From the NCBI GenBank assembly GCA_002682825.1, contig NOKP01000013.1:310001-374000 (forward strand): DNA of 64,000 nt, given 5' to 3'. Positions 35,463 to 46,728 of the stretch are shown piece after piece; positions within the stretch are counted from its first letter, which is position 1, and each line of letters starts with the position of its first letter. Under the pieces are notes generated by a model. The model saw only the letters and a list, made by a program, of their open reading frames with translations, was not told the DNA's origin and made no database searches. The stretch is from Neonectria sp. B-13 (taxonomy: Eukaryota; Ascomycota; Sordariomycetes; Hypocreales; Nectriaceae). The position numbers were made by a program, and so were the translations under genes.

Positions 35463-37248
35463 TCAATAAATGACAACCCTCCTCCAAGTATCTAAATCAA
35501 CATGATGCAGATTAACAGGATATTCACAGTTCCATGTTTGATCGCAAAAGCAATGGTGCCCAGAACTACACCTCGAATCCCGACAACCCTCTCTTTTAGG
35601 GCACATACGCCATCGGAGCTTGATCCGCTGGACAAGTTCCTCCGCAGCTGTAAGCCCCGTGTGTAGATACTGACAGTGGGATACACACGAGCCCCTGGTG
35701 TAGAAGGCGATGCAGAACCGTTTGCCTTCGATCTTGATTTTGTGTTCGAAGCTATCAAACGCTTCTCGCGGTGGCACTGGCAATCGGAAGTCCACGCGTT
35801 GGTGTTCCGCGTTGAGCAAGATCGTCATCTCGTCCACGGTCCCTCTGATAAGCATCGGGGGCGGTGTTGCCACACTGCTCTCCGTTGGGGGAGCAGGCAC
35901 GAGTGCCAATTCTTTGAAAGACCGAGGCCATAAACAATCGGACGATGTATCTTTCTCCCCCGGTTTGGGCCAGACGGTTGATCCTTGAGTCGATGGCTTC
36001 TGGTCGACCGGGATAGTGGCGAGCTTGTTCGTGGCAATGCTGGTGACCGGTCCGGTTCTGAACAGCGACCCCATGGTGGTGAGTGCAAAAGGGAATGAAG
36101 CAAACTCAACACTCGTTTGGAACGATTTGAGAAGTGTCACCTTCTCTACGACTTCAAGATTGGGAAGATATTTCTCAAGCATTCGAACATAGTTGTTGTC
36201 ATGGCAAGCACCGAGGATGAGGTGTTTGCAACACGGGCTCTCAACAAACTGCTGAAAAGCACCTAGAACAAAGACATTAGTTTTGCGTCCTGGGATTAGA
36301 AAATACCATTGTTAAGAGATGAAACTAACTCGTGATCTTGTGGTTTCCTCTGTCACTCTCCACACCCACCAGGACGAAATCAAACTGGTTGTCTGCTTCA
36401 GAGAAGCCGGCCGCGAAACGAAAGACGCCATTCTTAGCATTGTCGACCCTGAAAATGCCAGCTTTCGTGAGAGACTCAGCTAAGCCATGACCAGCAGCAA
36501 AAGCTTTGACGACAATGGGAGTCTTGGCAAGTTCGGGTTTGGTGTTTTTCATGCACTCCCGAACAGCAGCGCGTAGATCAAGAGCGGCTCGCTTTCCGCC
36601 TTCGACTGGGTCCCCACGATAGTACTTCTCATTAAACTTCGACATTAATTAGCTGAGGGCTCAGAAATGAGGTCATGAGGTTTCTTACCAGATATTCATC
36701 AGCGTCGGCATCGATCAAGACTAGGATGAAGTCGTTTTCATCCTGATGCACTGTTACTATTTGATCATCGGCAGAGCTCGTCTTTCACATTACCACGGCT
36801 TTCTTGAGGGTTTTGACGTCGCTTCTCAAACGCGTAGCTTCCTGTTTGGCATACCAACCAGCTACTCGTTCTCGCTCAAGTTCGATGCGGACGGAGGCAT
36901 TGTGATCCTAATGTACTATTAGTACTTGATCATCGACAGGACCTTTCTATCACATTACCGCGGCTTCTTTGAGAAATTTGACATTGTTCTCCAAACGCTT
37001 CGCTTTCTCTTTAGCATGAAAGCAGGCAGCTCGCTCTCGCTCAAGCTCACGACAGACGTTGCGATGCTTTTCGGAGAATGTCTGCAATTGGAGTTGGATG
37101 GCCTAGCAGTAGTCATGTCAGCACGAACCAACATCATGATTAGGCTCCCAAACGCAGGACTCACGGCCATCCATTCCAAGTTCTTCATGCCCTGAGAGCA
37201 TACATCGTCAAAGAACTCGTTGAACTCGTTGCAAACTCGAGACTCCAT
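35463..37248 (-). CDS. DUF7923-like domain plus CCCH zinc-finger protein
   Basis: Fungal family joining an alpha/beta domain to C-terminal CCCH fingers. Six exons (37248-37165, 37102-36959, 36907-36794, 36743 or 36742-36689, 36636-36330, 36262-35463) join to 500 residues. Residues 28-114 are a Lys/Glu/Arg coiled coil with two related ERERxAxxxAKxxAxRL units, one per exon. The alpha/beta domain (about 115-255) has FILVLIDADADEY, FDFVLVGVESD and LILGACHDNNY, acidic strand ends like those of NYN/PIN nucleases. The C-terminus carries FCIAFYTRGSCVSHCQYLH and further Cys/His residues (CPKREGCRDSRC). It is probably RNA-binding; nuclease activity is inference only. Unlike its GH43 neighbours, every exon is open. 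Confidence 0.85.
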
Positions 37249-39030
37249 AGTGCAGGATGCTTTTCGCCTTGGGTAGAGATTTAAGCCAGTGGATGAGCAG
37301 AGCAAGAATCTGGGGACCAACCTACCCATACTTTCCCTTTATCTATAGGAATGAGAAGCCATGCCTAAAAAGCAACGGGGCCCAAACAGACTCGTCAGCC
37401 AAACGGTGCTTCTGGGACTCAGATTATGAGGTCGCACAAACATGCATATACAGGCTGCTACCCCGCAAGAGGCTTCGAATCATATTGGTTGCAGAAAGTA
37501 CACAAGCCGCCTCGCCGTCATGTTTGCTTGCGTATGCTTGCATCTACAGCTGCGTTTTTTTTTTTTGCGATGTGTTTGCCAATGGAACAGCTGACATTGA
37601 TACGAGTGTCTGCATCCCGCTCTCGAACTTCTGATTCGTGCTACGCAACTAGCATAGGCTGTGTTACACTAGACTCCCTCGTACAGGCCGAGTCTTGGAA
37701 TGGCGTTAGTTATAGAGGGGTTCGAGGGGATCTCTGGTTGGTGTAGATGACAGAGAGGGCGGTTCATCAAGTGTTTGTGACGGAAAGAGGCAGTAGTCTA
37801 GTTTCAAGATATTTTCGAATGTCTTAGAAGCAAGGTCACAATGTAGATAGACCTACCTGCTCAGGCTTGAGGAGATGGTGAACGAGATGGCATGATGACT
37901 GTATGAGAATGACTCGAATGGCACTAAATGTTCGACTTTCCTCTTTCCCCATATATCACTCCTGACTATGCATCGTTGGAAGGCCCCTGGGCGATCCGAC
38001 CAGACTCCGAGGCTTCGGACGGTTCAACTGTTTGACACAATGTTCTTTTGTACGACGCTCGAGTAATGCACGGGACTCGGGCCAATGAGCACATGGAAGA
38101 CTCGCGCTGAGACCAGAGGACTGTCCATGCGAGCGATGCTTAGTTGATCGGCATGCATGGTCGGGGCAATCTGGAACGGGAACAGGCCCTGACGAGAGAC
38201 TAGCGACTTGGACGAGTGTCAGAGCGTTGGGGTGTTAGAGGATCCGCGGATGCTGTGAGAGTGTGGGAGAGAAGAACCTGGGTAGAGGGATGTAATCGAA
38301 CGACAGTCATTCGATCATCGACAGAGACGAATCAATGGGCGAAAAATGATACTGGGCATTAACAGGTTTCTTGCTATCGATGTCTGGGCGGCTAGGGCTA
38401 GGATGGACGATGGAGTGACCTCAAGGACTGTCACAAACTCATCAGGCCGTCACACCGGAAGTTCGGATCAAGTGACGGGGGAGGATTTAAGCTCATGCCA
38501 TTTTGGAGGGGGAAGTCCCTCGATCCGAGGATGCCCTGGCACCAACCTAGTCCGCAAAGAGGAGAATCCATGATGCATCCATCACCGTGGACACGACCAT
38601 GTGGTCTGGGTCTAGTATGGTATGGGCGGGGGATGGATCTATTTTCATGTGGATCGGTTACCGGGCCTGGGGTTTTCTGACTGAGGTGGGTGCTGAGCTG
38701 AGGATGGAGCATCCACTACGGAGTACACTACCTCACCTTGCAGTATCGTATCTCAAGGTGCTTGCTTGGAAGTGCGCTGCTGCGCCTGTAGTCACCCACT
38801 AATAAAGCTCCCACTAGCGTCGTCACAGTGCAGCACCGCATCTCTGCCAAGGCCCTGCAGCACCTCGCCTGCAGCTGGAAGCCTGCGCTGGACGTAAACC
38901 TGGAGCGCTGCCGTTGGCTGGACGGCCACCTCTAAGCGCCCAGGAGGAGCTGCCCAGCCCGAGTCCCCGGGGCCGGCCTGTGGTAAACAGGTGCTAGCGA
39001 GCTCTGGACGACCCCTGAGTGGCGGCCCGC

Positions 39031-39066
39031 CCTATCGAGCCCTGTCGAGCCCTGTCGAGCCCTGTG
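39031..39066. repeat. Decamer tandem repeat CCTGTCGAGC
   Basis: About 3.5 copies head to tail, the first with one mismatch (CCTATCGAGC). No gene crosses it. Confidence 0.75.
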
Positions 39067-39653
39067 TTTCCAAATTTACTCGGCCAGTGACAGGCCGTAG
39101 GAGCCAATGCCCATGCCCCTAATAGCCGCCCACGACAGCACCAACAAACACTGGACCGCGATGATGAGGTAGGTGGGCAGTTGAATCGTCGCCCATGGAT
39201 GCATGATGCAAGACGACTGACCGACCTAAGTTAAGTTAGTAATTAGGCGGCCCATCTAGGTAGTAACTTAGGTACGGATAGAACAAGAAGAGAGGCGCAT
39301 AGATATCCCTGGCTTCTTTCCCTTCTCCTTCTCCTCGTCCAATTCTCCCTTCGCCTCCGTCAACCATCCGGCTTCTGGCTTGGCCTCTACCCCGCGAAAC
39401 ACCATCGCCGTCGCTCTCACACCCATCGTCTCATCCTCACCCGCGCCCGACCGCCCACCCTCGCCTGCCATCCTGACACGCCAAAGTCCCGAATTCCAAC
39501 CCTGACTAAACCACCTGCTACGTCTGATCGGCCTCTTCGCAACCACCCAGAGCTCTTGCATTTCCCGGCCTGCCTTCGCCCCGTCCCCACTTCCGGCACG
39601 TCGGCCAGACTCAGACACGATACCACCTCCTGCGTGCCGCCATCGCGGGTTTC

Positions 39654-39968
39654 ATGCGACTCGACACCGCCCGGCCGACGCCGAAGCCGAGTCCGTTCGC
39701 CAGTTCGCCAGTTCGCCAGACCAGTCTTGCACGTCACCGCAGCCCCTTCGTCTGGTTTATGAACTTGCCTTCGCCCCGCCCGTCCATCCATCTGCCCTCC
39801 TCGACTCTTCTTCCTCGTTGTCGCATCGAGTCAGAAGAGCCCTCACTTCGGTTGATCGCCCAACCATCGCTTTCGCTTCGTTCTTCTTCCTGCTGGCTCA
39901 GATCATTCTTTACTTCTATACGCCTTTTCATCGCTCCTCTACGGGAAACCTTAATATACCGGGTGTAA
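39654..39968 (+). promoter_or_regulatory. 104-codon upstream ORF in the NoxA leader region
   Basis: ATG at 39654 opens 104 codons of Ser/Arg/Pro-rich sequence ending at 39968, 174 bases before the NoxA ATG. No domain is visible. If transcription starts upstream of it and it is not spliced out, it would be a long uORF. It may equally lie in the promoter or a leader intron. Confidence 0.3.
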
Positions 39969-40133
39969 TTGGGATCCTGGAATCTGACTCCAACGACAAA
40001 CCGATTGCTTCACTCGCAGCGACGACTTGTATCGAGCCGCGACCCTCCGTCTTCGACCCTACCCTTTCATCACTCATTCTCAGTACTGTCGCTGGTCGAC
40101 TTTCGCTTGGAAAATAACAGCAACCCACCACAC

Positions 40134-40146
40134 GCCGCCACCATGG
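40134..40146 (+). promoter_or_regulatory. Strong start-codon context of NoxA
   Basis: The ATG at 40143 sits in GCCGCCACCATGG, which matches the full Kozak consensus. This supports it as the start despite upstream ATGs. Confidence 0.6.
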
Positions 40147-41936
40147 GTGCATCAGTAGGCTGCCTCGAGCTCATAAAGAAGCAGTTCACCACATCCAAAC
40201 TGTTCTTCCACATCCTCTTCTGGGCGTTTCACTGGGGAATCTTTGCTTATGGCTGGTAAGAAACACCTTGGTTCTCGTCTCTCGCTCACCGCGACTAACA
40301 ATCCTCTCTAGGTGGAAACAATACTCCGATGCCCGACTGGCCGGCCTCAACACCCTCAAGTTCTCTGTCTGGATCTCCCGAGGTGCCGGTCTCGTCCTGA
40401 GTGTCGACTGCATGCTTATCCTACTTCCCGTATGCCGGACCATCATGCGATGGGTCCGTCCGAAGCTCCGTTTCCTGCCTCTCGACGAGAACCTCTGGAT
40501 GCATCGCCAGATCGCCTACTCCCTCCTCTTCTTCAGCGCGATTCACACCGGCGCCCACTACGTCAACTTCTTCAACGTCGAACTGACCCAGATTCGCCCC
40601 GTTACCGCCGTCCAGATTCACTACGCTCAGGCCGGTGGCATCACTGGCCATATCATGCTGCTCTGCATGCTGCTCATGTACACTACCGCCCACGCTCGTA
40701 TCCGCCAGCAGTCTTTTGAAACCTTCTGGTACACCCACCACCTGTTCATCCCTTTCTTCCTGGGCCTGTACACTCACACCGTCGGATGCTTCGTCCGCGA
40801 CACCCCCGATGCTGTCTCGCCCTTCGCCGGTGACGAGTTCTGGGAGCACTGCATTGGTTATCTGGGATGGCGCTGGGAGCTGTGGACCGGCGGCTTCTAT
40901 CTCCTCGAGCGTCTTTACCGTGAGGTCAAGGCTCGCCGCGAGACCAAGATTACCCGAGTCGTCCGTCACCCCTACGATGTGGTCGAGATCCAGTTCAACA
41001 AGCCCTCGTTCAAGTACAAGGCCGGCCAGTGGCTCTTCCTCCAGGTGCCGTCTCTCTCCAAGTACCAGTGGCATCCTTTTACCATCACCTCTTGCCCCTT
41101 CGACCCCTATGTTTCCATCCACGTTCGCCAGGTCGGCGACTTCACCCGCGAGCTCGGTGATGCCCTTGGTGCTGGTACTGCTCAGTCCAAGCTCTACGAC
41201 GAAGTTGACCCCATGGGCATGTACGAGGTTGCACTCCAAAACGGTGACCAGATGCCGGCCCTGCGCATCGATGGACCCTACGGTGCCCCCGCTGAGGATG
41301 TCTTCGAGAACGAGATTGCTGTGCTGATTGGCACTGGTATCGGCGTCACCCCCTGGGCATCCATCCTCAAGAACATCTGGCATCTGCGCAACTCGCCCAA
41401 CCCGCCCCGACGACTGCGCCGTGTCGAGTTCATCTGGGTATGCAGGGACACCGGCTCCTTCGAGTGGTTCCAGACACTGCTCTCCTCCCTCGAGGAACAG
41501 TCCAACGAAGCCGCTCGCGTTCCCGGCAGCACCGGCGTCGAGTTCCTCAAGATCCACACCTACCTGACCCAGAAGCTCGACATTGACACCGCCCAGAACA
41601 TCGTCCTCAACAGTGTCGGTGCCGAAATGGATCCTCTGACGGAACTGCGCTCGCGAACCAACTTCGGCCGCCCTGATTTCCCCAAGCTGTTCACCAACAT
41701 GCGCAACGGTATCCTCGACCGAACGTACCTCAACGGTCTCGAGGGCAGCATGCGGACCACGGTTGGTGTCTACTTCTGCGGTCCTTCAGTAGCAGGTTTG
41801 TCTCACCTCCCATCTACTTTGTATTCTCTCACGAAACTGGCGCTAACTTTCATCACCAGCTCGCGACATCAAGACCGCCTGCAAGGCCGCGACGGCCAAT
41901 GAGGTCGAGTTCCGCTTCTGGAAGGAGCACTTCTAA
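40143..41936 (+). CDS. noxA: NADPH oxidase, NoxA/Nox1 type
   Basis: Membrane flavocytochrome that transfers electrons from NADPH to oxygen to make superoxide; fungal NoxA acts in hyphal and sexual development and, in pathogens and symbionts, host interaction. Exons 40143-40255, 40312-41795 and 41860-41936 give 557 residues. About six membrane helices carry the haem His pairs in the two segments HRQIAYSLLFFSAIHTGAHY and FWYTHHLFIPFFLGLYTH. The FAD site is WHPFTITS, and the NADPH sites are IGTGIGVTPWASIL and VYFCGPS. The protein ends in FWKEHF as expected. There is no N-terminal extension and no EF-hands, which with the length favours NoxA over NoxB or NoxC; that subtype call is inference. The protein is complete with all expected motifs. 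Confidence 0.92.
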
Positions 41937-42780
41937 GTGTCATGTATCCGATGTTTGATTTGTGTTTTCAAGATACCTAAGTACCTACCCCAGCGTTGAA
42001 GAAGAAAACGCACAAGAAATTGGACGAAGATAGTCGTCCGATGACACCCCCTGATTTTATAAGGCTCGGCGCACAAGGGCTTCGCTTCTGAAGAATTCTT
42101 TATGTACATCTAGTCGGGAATCGCTTCCTGAAGGGGGCGACTTGCCTGTAATCTGACATGGTGGTTGATGTTGATGGGAGAGCTTCTAGTTAGAAACCTC
42201 TGAGACGAGCGATGATTAGCGATATTACAATACTACTTATCATATTGATGAGCATTTGAGTCTACTAAAACCATGGTGCTCTTCCATCAGAATTCATTTT
42301 GGACGGGGTATATCCGGAATGGACCTCGCGTGTTTAGGACCGAAACATCTTATGTTTGAGAGGTGAGAGAGGCGCGAGTCGCTTTGGGCTCCCTGTTTCA
42401 AGGGGTTGGTCGTCGCAGGAGCTCCTGATCTCTTAGCGCCGAGTAAAAGCATGTACGAAACGTCCATGGAATTATTAGGTCACAAAATGATACACCAAAG
42501 TGATATTCCAAGTGGTATCAATGAATCTTGTAAGTAAGTCTAGCTAACATGTGGTGGTGGGGCCCACGTCACACTTCACATTCAATCTAGGTAAGCAAAG
42601 GCGAGGAAGCAAAGCAGCGCAAGCAACCGGAGAGTCAACATGGTAAAGGGTATAATCGTCTCGCCAGGGATCGTCACAGAATGAAAATGAACCATATTTG
42701 GTCCGTCACACAAGTCTTGAACAAGCATCGCTCAACTGCACAGTCGCCGAGACACCTCCACCTGAGGAGTCTCATTCAAC
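41937..42780. other. Convergent 3' flanks
   Basis: About 840 bases between the NoxA stop (+) and the stop of the small membrane protein gene (-). No gene recognised. Confidence 0.5.
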
Positions 42781-43618
42781 CTACGGGCCCCAAGGAGACG
42801 CAGGGTCTTCGGTGGACGGCGGAGTCGTCTTGCCCTTTCGGTCCTTCTTCTTCTTCACCTCGACCGCCTCGGGTGTCACAGCAACGTGCGACGTCTCGCC
42901 TTGCTCAACATCAGCCACCGTCGCGTCGCCTTCCTCCTCGTCGCGATATCGATGCTCATCATCCACAAACAAGGCCGCGTAGTCATCGCGTCGCCGCCGA
43001 ATGCGCTCCAGCCAGGGCAGCTCGGGGAAAGGCGGGCGAAGGCGGTGGTTGCAGTTGGGGCAGTCGGGAGGGAGCGTGCGCCAGGCGAGCCACTGGACAA
43101 GGCCGTGGATGGCAAGGCCCGTGTAGAAGGACTGTAGAGCGAGGAGTAGGTGGACAGTGCTGGGACGCGTGTTAGTGACAAAGAACAAGCGCGCGTAGTG
43201 GCCGAAATACGTACAAATTGACGAGCAGCGGGATCGTCGCATAGGCGGCCAGCATGCTTAGCGACGGGGAGCCTCCCGGAGCAATCCACGTGAAGACCAG
43301 CACGACCATCAGGGCTGCCGCGAGGATGACATCGCAAGCGAAGACGAGGACAGGGTGCGACAGCTTCGCCGCAAGTCCTTTGCCATCGTCATCATGGCCA
43401 GCAGTACGACGGCGAAGCAGGAAGATTGCGCCGGACGCGGAGAAGGCGAGGGGCACGAGGCCGACGGCGGGGACCGGGTGATGCGAGAGGACGCCGTGGG
43501 CAATGCACAGCGGGAACGCAGGGAGGAAAGTCGCGATGGTGATGATGCGGAGGGAGCTGTGAGTCGAGGACGGGCGAGGAGGAGACGAGCCGAGGTCTGA
43601 GGTTGTGTCGTCGGCCAT
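42781..43618 (-). CDS. Four-helix membrane protein, unknown function
   Basis: Two exons (43618-43215, 43159-42781) join to 260 residues. A short Ser/Pro-rich N-terminus is followed by about four hydrophobic helices: around residues 22-45 (IITIATFLPAFPLCIAHG), 50-65, 85-112 (PVLVFACDVILAAALMVVLV) and 117-150. A cytosolic tail has a CPNC pair (TLPPDCPNCNHRLRPPFP), an Arg cluster and an acidic then Lys-rich end. I do not recognise the family. The CxxC could bind metal, but only one pair is present. The exon join was set by frame: AATTT before a GTACGT donor continues with C-ACT after a CCCAG acceptor. Confidence 0.78.
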
Positions 43619-45378
43619 GGCGCCGGGGTATCGTGGGTGATGGGTGACGGCGGCTCGAGGGAGTTGGGACGAAATCTGCGATCTTGAGGGGTACAGATTA
43701 TGGCCTTATTCCAACCTCCTCAGATGGTGCCTTGGGCGTATCGTCGTGATCGGACCCCTGTAGATGATGGCGGTTATGATAGGCTCCCTGGCCGGTGGTA
43801 AAGAGGCGCGAATGCCGTATCAGCCAGTAGTTGAGTACACCTTAGTTATCAGCAGTATGTAGCAAACCGGTACCTGTGAGCGAGGAAGAATTGAAAAGAA
43901 ACAACTGTTCGTCCACTTGGATCGCTCAGCCGCATCTCCACTCGTAGGAACGGCAGGTTGGTCCCTCTGGCATCTCATTCCTGATTACGGATACTGAGGA
44001 GGCAGAAGGCGCCGACAGCTTCGGTGAGGGAAGCATGGGCTGAGAAGCCAGGACCACGTGGGGTAGAGTATCATCCATCCTTGTTCGGGCCCGGCCAGCG
44101 GGAGTCAAAGGAGCTTGTTCCAATTCCGAGCTACCGACTTACCTATTTCGTCCACACAGACTTTCAGGTAACTTACTTACAGATGGACGGACTCTTGAAA
44201 GAACATCAATCAAGCAAGAAAAGAAAAATGAGAAACCCGGCTGCGTTATTTGTTCATCCACACACATTCCTTCTCCAGTGACAAGCATCAGCATTGTCGC
44301 AGGGATCAGATATGCACCGAGGCCACGTGCAGACAGCCACCGGATTCAGTACCCCGACTCAACAAAGCTTCAAATGGCACAATTGAGCGACTTTGCCAAT
44401 GACCTCGTCTGTCCCAGACCGCTGGAAAGTTCCGTCGTGGGGGAAGTCAGGCGGAAGGCCGGCGTTGTGCATTCAAAGTAAGGATATGCAGGAAATAGAT
44501 GTATGTCGATGGAGCCCGGCTTTGATATAGACCTGTTACAACGGGTTCCCTCTCTCCGCAAAAGCCATCCCATTCCTGCGGAAATGCGGTCGTCCCGGTC
44601 CCTGCTGTTTCAGTTGATCCACAGCCAACTCGTGCTCCGTAAAGGTGGCTGGCTCAGGAGTGTTCACGAGATCAAATCCATTTTTTTCCTCTTTCCTTTT
44701 TCTTTTCTTTCACTACCTTACACCACTAGACTGGACGGATTCTGGTTGCCTGGAGGCTAGAGTGGACGAAGATGGCTCGTGGGGGTTTCCCCTCCTGCCA
44801 CATCCGGTTCCGTTTCAATCATTCCATTGGAGAATATATGTAGTAAGGCCATATAAGAGCCTCGATATACCCGATAGATCGCCAGCCTAGAGCAGAATAT
44901 AGACGTCGGTGTGCACCAAAGCAATATCCTCACCGTTAACGGGACGTACCACTTTGCAGAGGTCTCCCGAGTCAGCGGAACAGAAAAGATCTGGAGCCCC
45001 TTTGGCAGATGCGATCGATGTCCATCAAGCGACCCTTCGTTATATTTTCATTCTTCATTCGCCGCGTCAATATCTGAATCGCTCCTTTATTGCACCTGCA
45101 GAACGCCTTACCGCTTCATTGTGCCGGTTTTCCCCTACCACTTTTTAATTGCGTATTTTCAACCCGGCCTTTTTCTGCCGTCGGCTGCAGCAGCTCCCCA
45201 ATTGTCGGGTGTCGGATAGTTGCGTCCCTTCGTCCAACGTTGAAGTGTGGCTTAAGGAACGCAGCCAAATTCGAGCCGGGGGCGTTTCGCAAAACCCAAG
45301 GCTTTGAGTGAATTTAAACTTTGGCCAAGCTCCAAGAATCAGATTGTTTCACACTCCTAAACCCAAACCTTCGTCACA
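43619..45378. other. Divergent intergenic region
   Basis: About 1.8 kb between the starts of the membrane protein gene (-) and sym1 (+). Many short frames, none with a recognisable domain. Must contain both promoters. Confidence 0.5.
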
Positions 45379-46029
45379 ATGGTTGTCTCTCTGCTTCGAT
45401 GGTACGCTAGCATACTCTATCGTCAACTTCGTGTTTGCTTCAGTCCTTGTTGACCCCAATTCCAGGTACACTGCCAGGCTTGCCGCTCGCCCGCTCTTGA
45501 CCCAGAGCGTCACCACTGCCGTCCTCTTTGCCGCAGGCGATGTCACAGCCCAGCAGCTCGTTGAGCAGCGAGGCCTCAAGAAGCATGACTTGACACGGAC
45601 TGGCCGGATGGCCCTCTACGGAGGCTGTGAGTTTTCCATGACATATTTTACCACCTCTGGCGACCACAAACTGATTCTTTCATAGTCGTCTTCGGTCCCG
45701 TGGCTACGACTTGGTTTGGATTCCTTGCCCGCAACGTCAATGTGAGGAACAGGCGGCTTGAGACACTCGCCCGGGTCGCCTGCGATCAGCTCCTCTTCGC
45801 GCCTGTCATGATCGGCGTTTTCCTTAGCAGCATGGCCACCATGGAGGGCAAAAGCGCCAAGGAGCGCTTGGACAAGACCTGGTGGCCTGCTCTGCAGACC
45901 AACTGGATGGTCTGGCCGTTCGTCCAGATGATCAACTTCACGTTCCTGCCTCTGCAACACCGTGTTCTATTTGCCAATGTCATCTCCATTGGCTGGAACT
46001 CGTACCTGAGCTGGGTCAACAGCCAGTAG
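45379..46029 (+). CDS. sym1: Sym1/Mpv17 family inner mitochondrial membrane protein
   Basis: Mpv17/PMP22 family; yeast Sym1 is an inner mitochondrial membrane channel needed under heat and ethanol stress. Three exons (45379-45401, 45466-45626, 45686-46029) give 175 residues. Family features: [30 protein letters not shown] at the N-terminus, then [20 protein letters not shown] across an intron, DQLLFAPV, and the signature [45 protein letters not shown]. About four hydrophobic helices. The first exon is 23 bases long, typical for this gene in fungi. The next gene downstream on the same strand is also mitochondrial. Confidence 0.95.
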
Positions 46030-46728
46030 GCTAGTGGTGGATTACCCGAGGATGCCTTCTCTGCGACATTGGCATAGACGTGTGTGTTTTGGCTCGCATT
46101 AGCATGTAGCTTTTCACAAGACGACATTGTTTCGTTGGTTTCAAGGATAGAGAAAGAGATAAATAGTTAGAGATGGAGACAAGTCTCCTGGGAAACTGGC
46201 CATGTTTCCGATAGAAAAGACGCCATTATTCATGATACAATTATCAAGGCCGCCTGATATATTTCCCTCGTCCGACTTATCTGACGAGTTCGGCAGCCGC
46301 CGCTAATGAGCCTCGTTCTACAACCCATATGTCCTCTACAACTCATCCGACCATAACAATCGAAAGCCCCAACGCACCTTGTGAGCGTACAGAATGGCAT
46401 GTTTAGTAGCAATCATGACGATTAGGCGCCAGATTACTGACGTTGAGTCACTTAATGACCCAGTTCCCCGCGTCAAAGCCCCATGATCAATCCAGTCTTG
46501 GAAGTTGGCACCTGGGTGGCAGGAGCCAAGCCCAAGGTTGCCGTTATCGTTGCCTTAGGCCACAAACAGTTAGCGCCGCCACCCACGGTCATCGCAGCCT
46601 TTTACCGAGCGCGGCCAAATCCGGGTTTGAAATAGATGCAACCGCCATCGTCAGGATTCATCCTGACCTCGAAATCACCCCTCACCTCTCTCTACAGACT
46701 CTGCGGATTGCCCGCACCTGGCTCCAGG
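46030..46728. other. Intergenic
   Basis: About 700 bases between sym1 and the mS38-like gene, same strand. No gene recognised. The last 150 bases are the likely leader of the downstream gene. Confidence 0.5.

Larger units (their letters stand above)
37249..40142. other. Intergenic, promoter and leader of NoxA gene
   Basis: About 2.9 kb between divergent genes. No protein recognised. It contains a 12-base T run near 37555-37566, a decamer repeat at 39031-39066, a cluster of CCTAAGTTAAGTTAG/TAGGTA words at about 39220-39275, an 8-base TTCGCCAG repeat near 39695-39719, and from about 39300 a C/T-rich likely leader of the NADPH oxidase gene. Confidence 0.5.

Noticed and set aside
40421..41557. 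378-codon frame on the minus strand inside the NoxA gene
   Set aside because: Antisense shadow of GC-rich third positions in NoxA; no domain, Glu/Val/Gly-biased composition.
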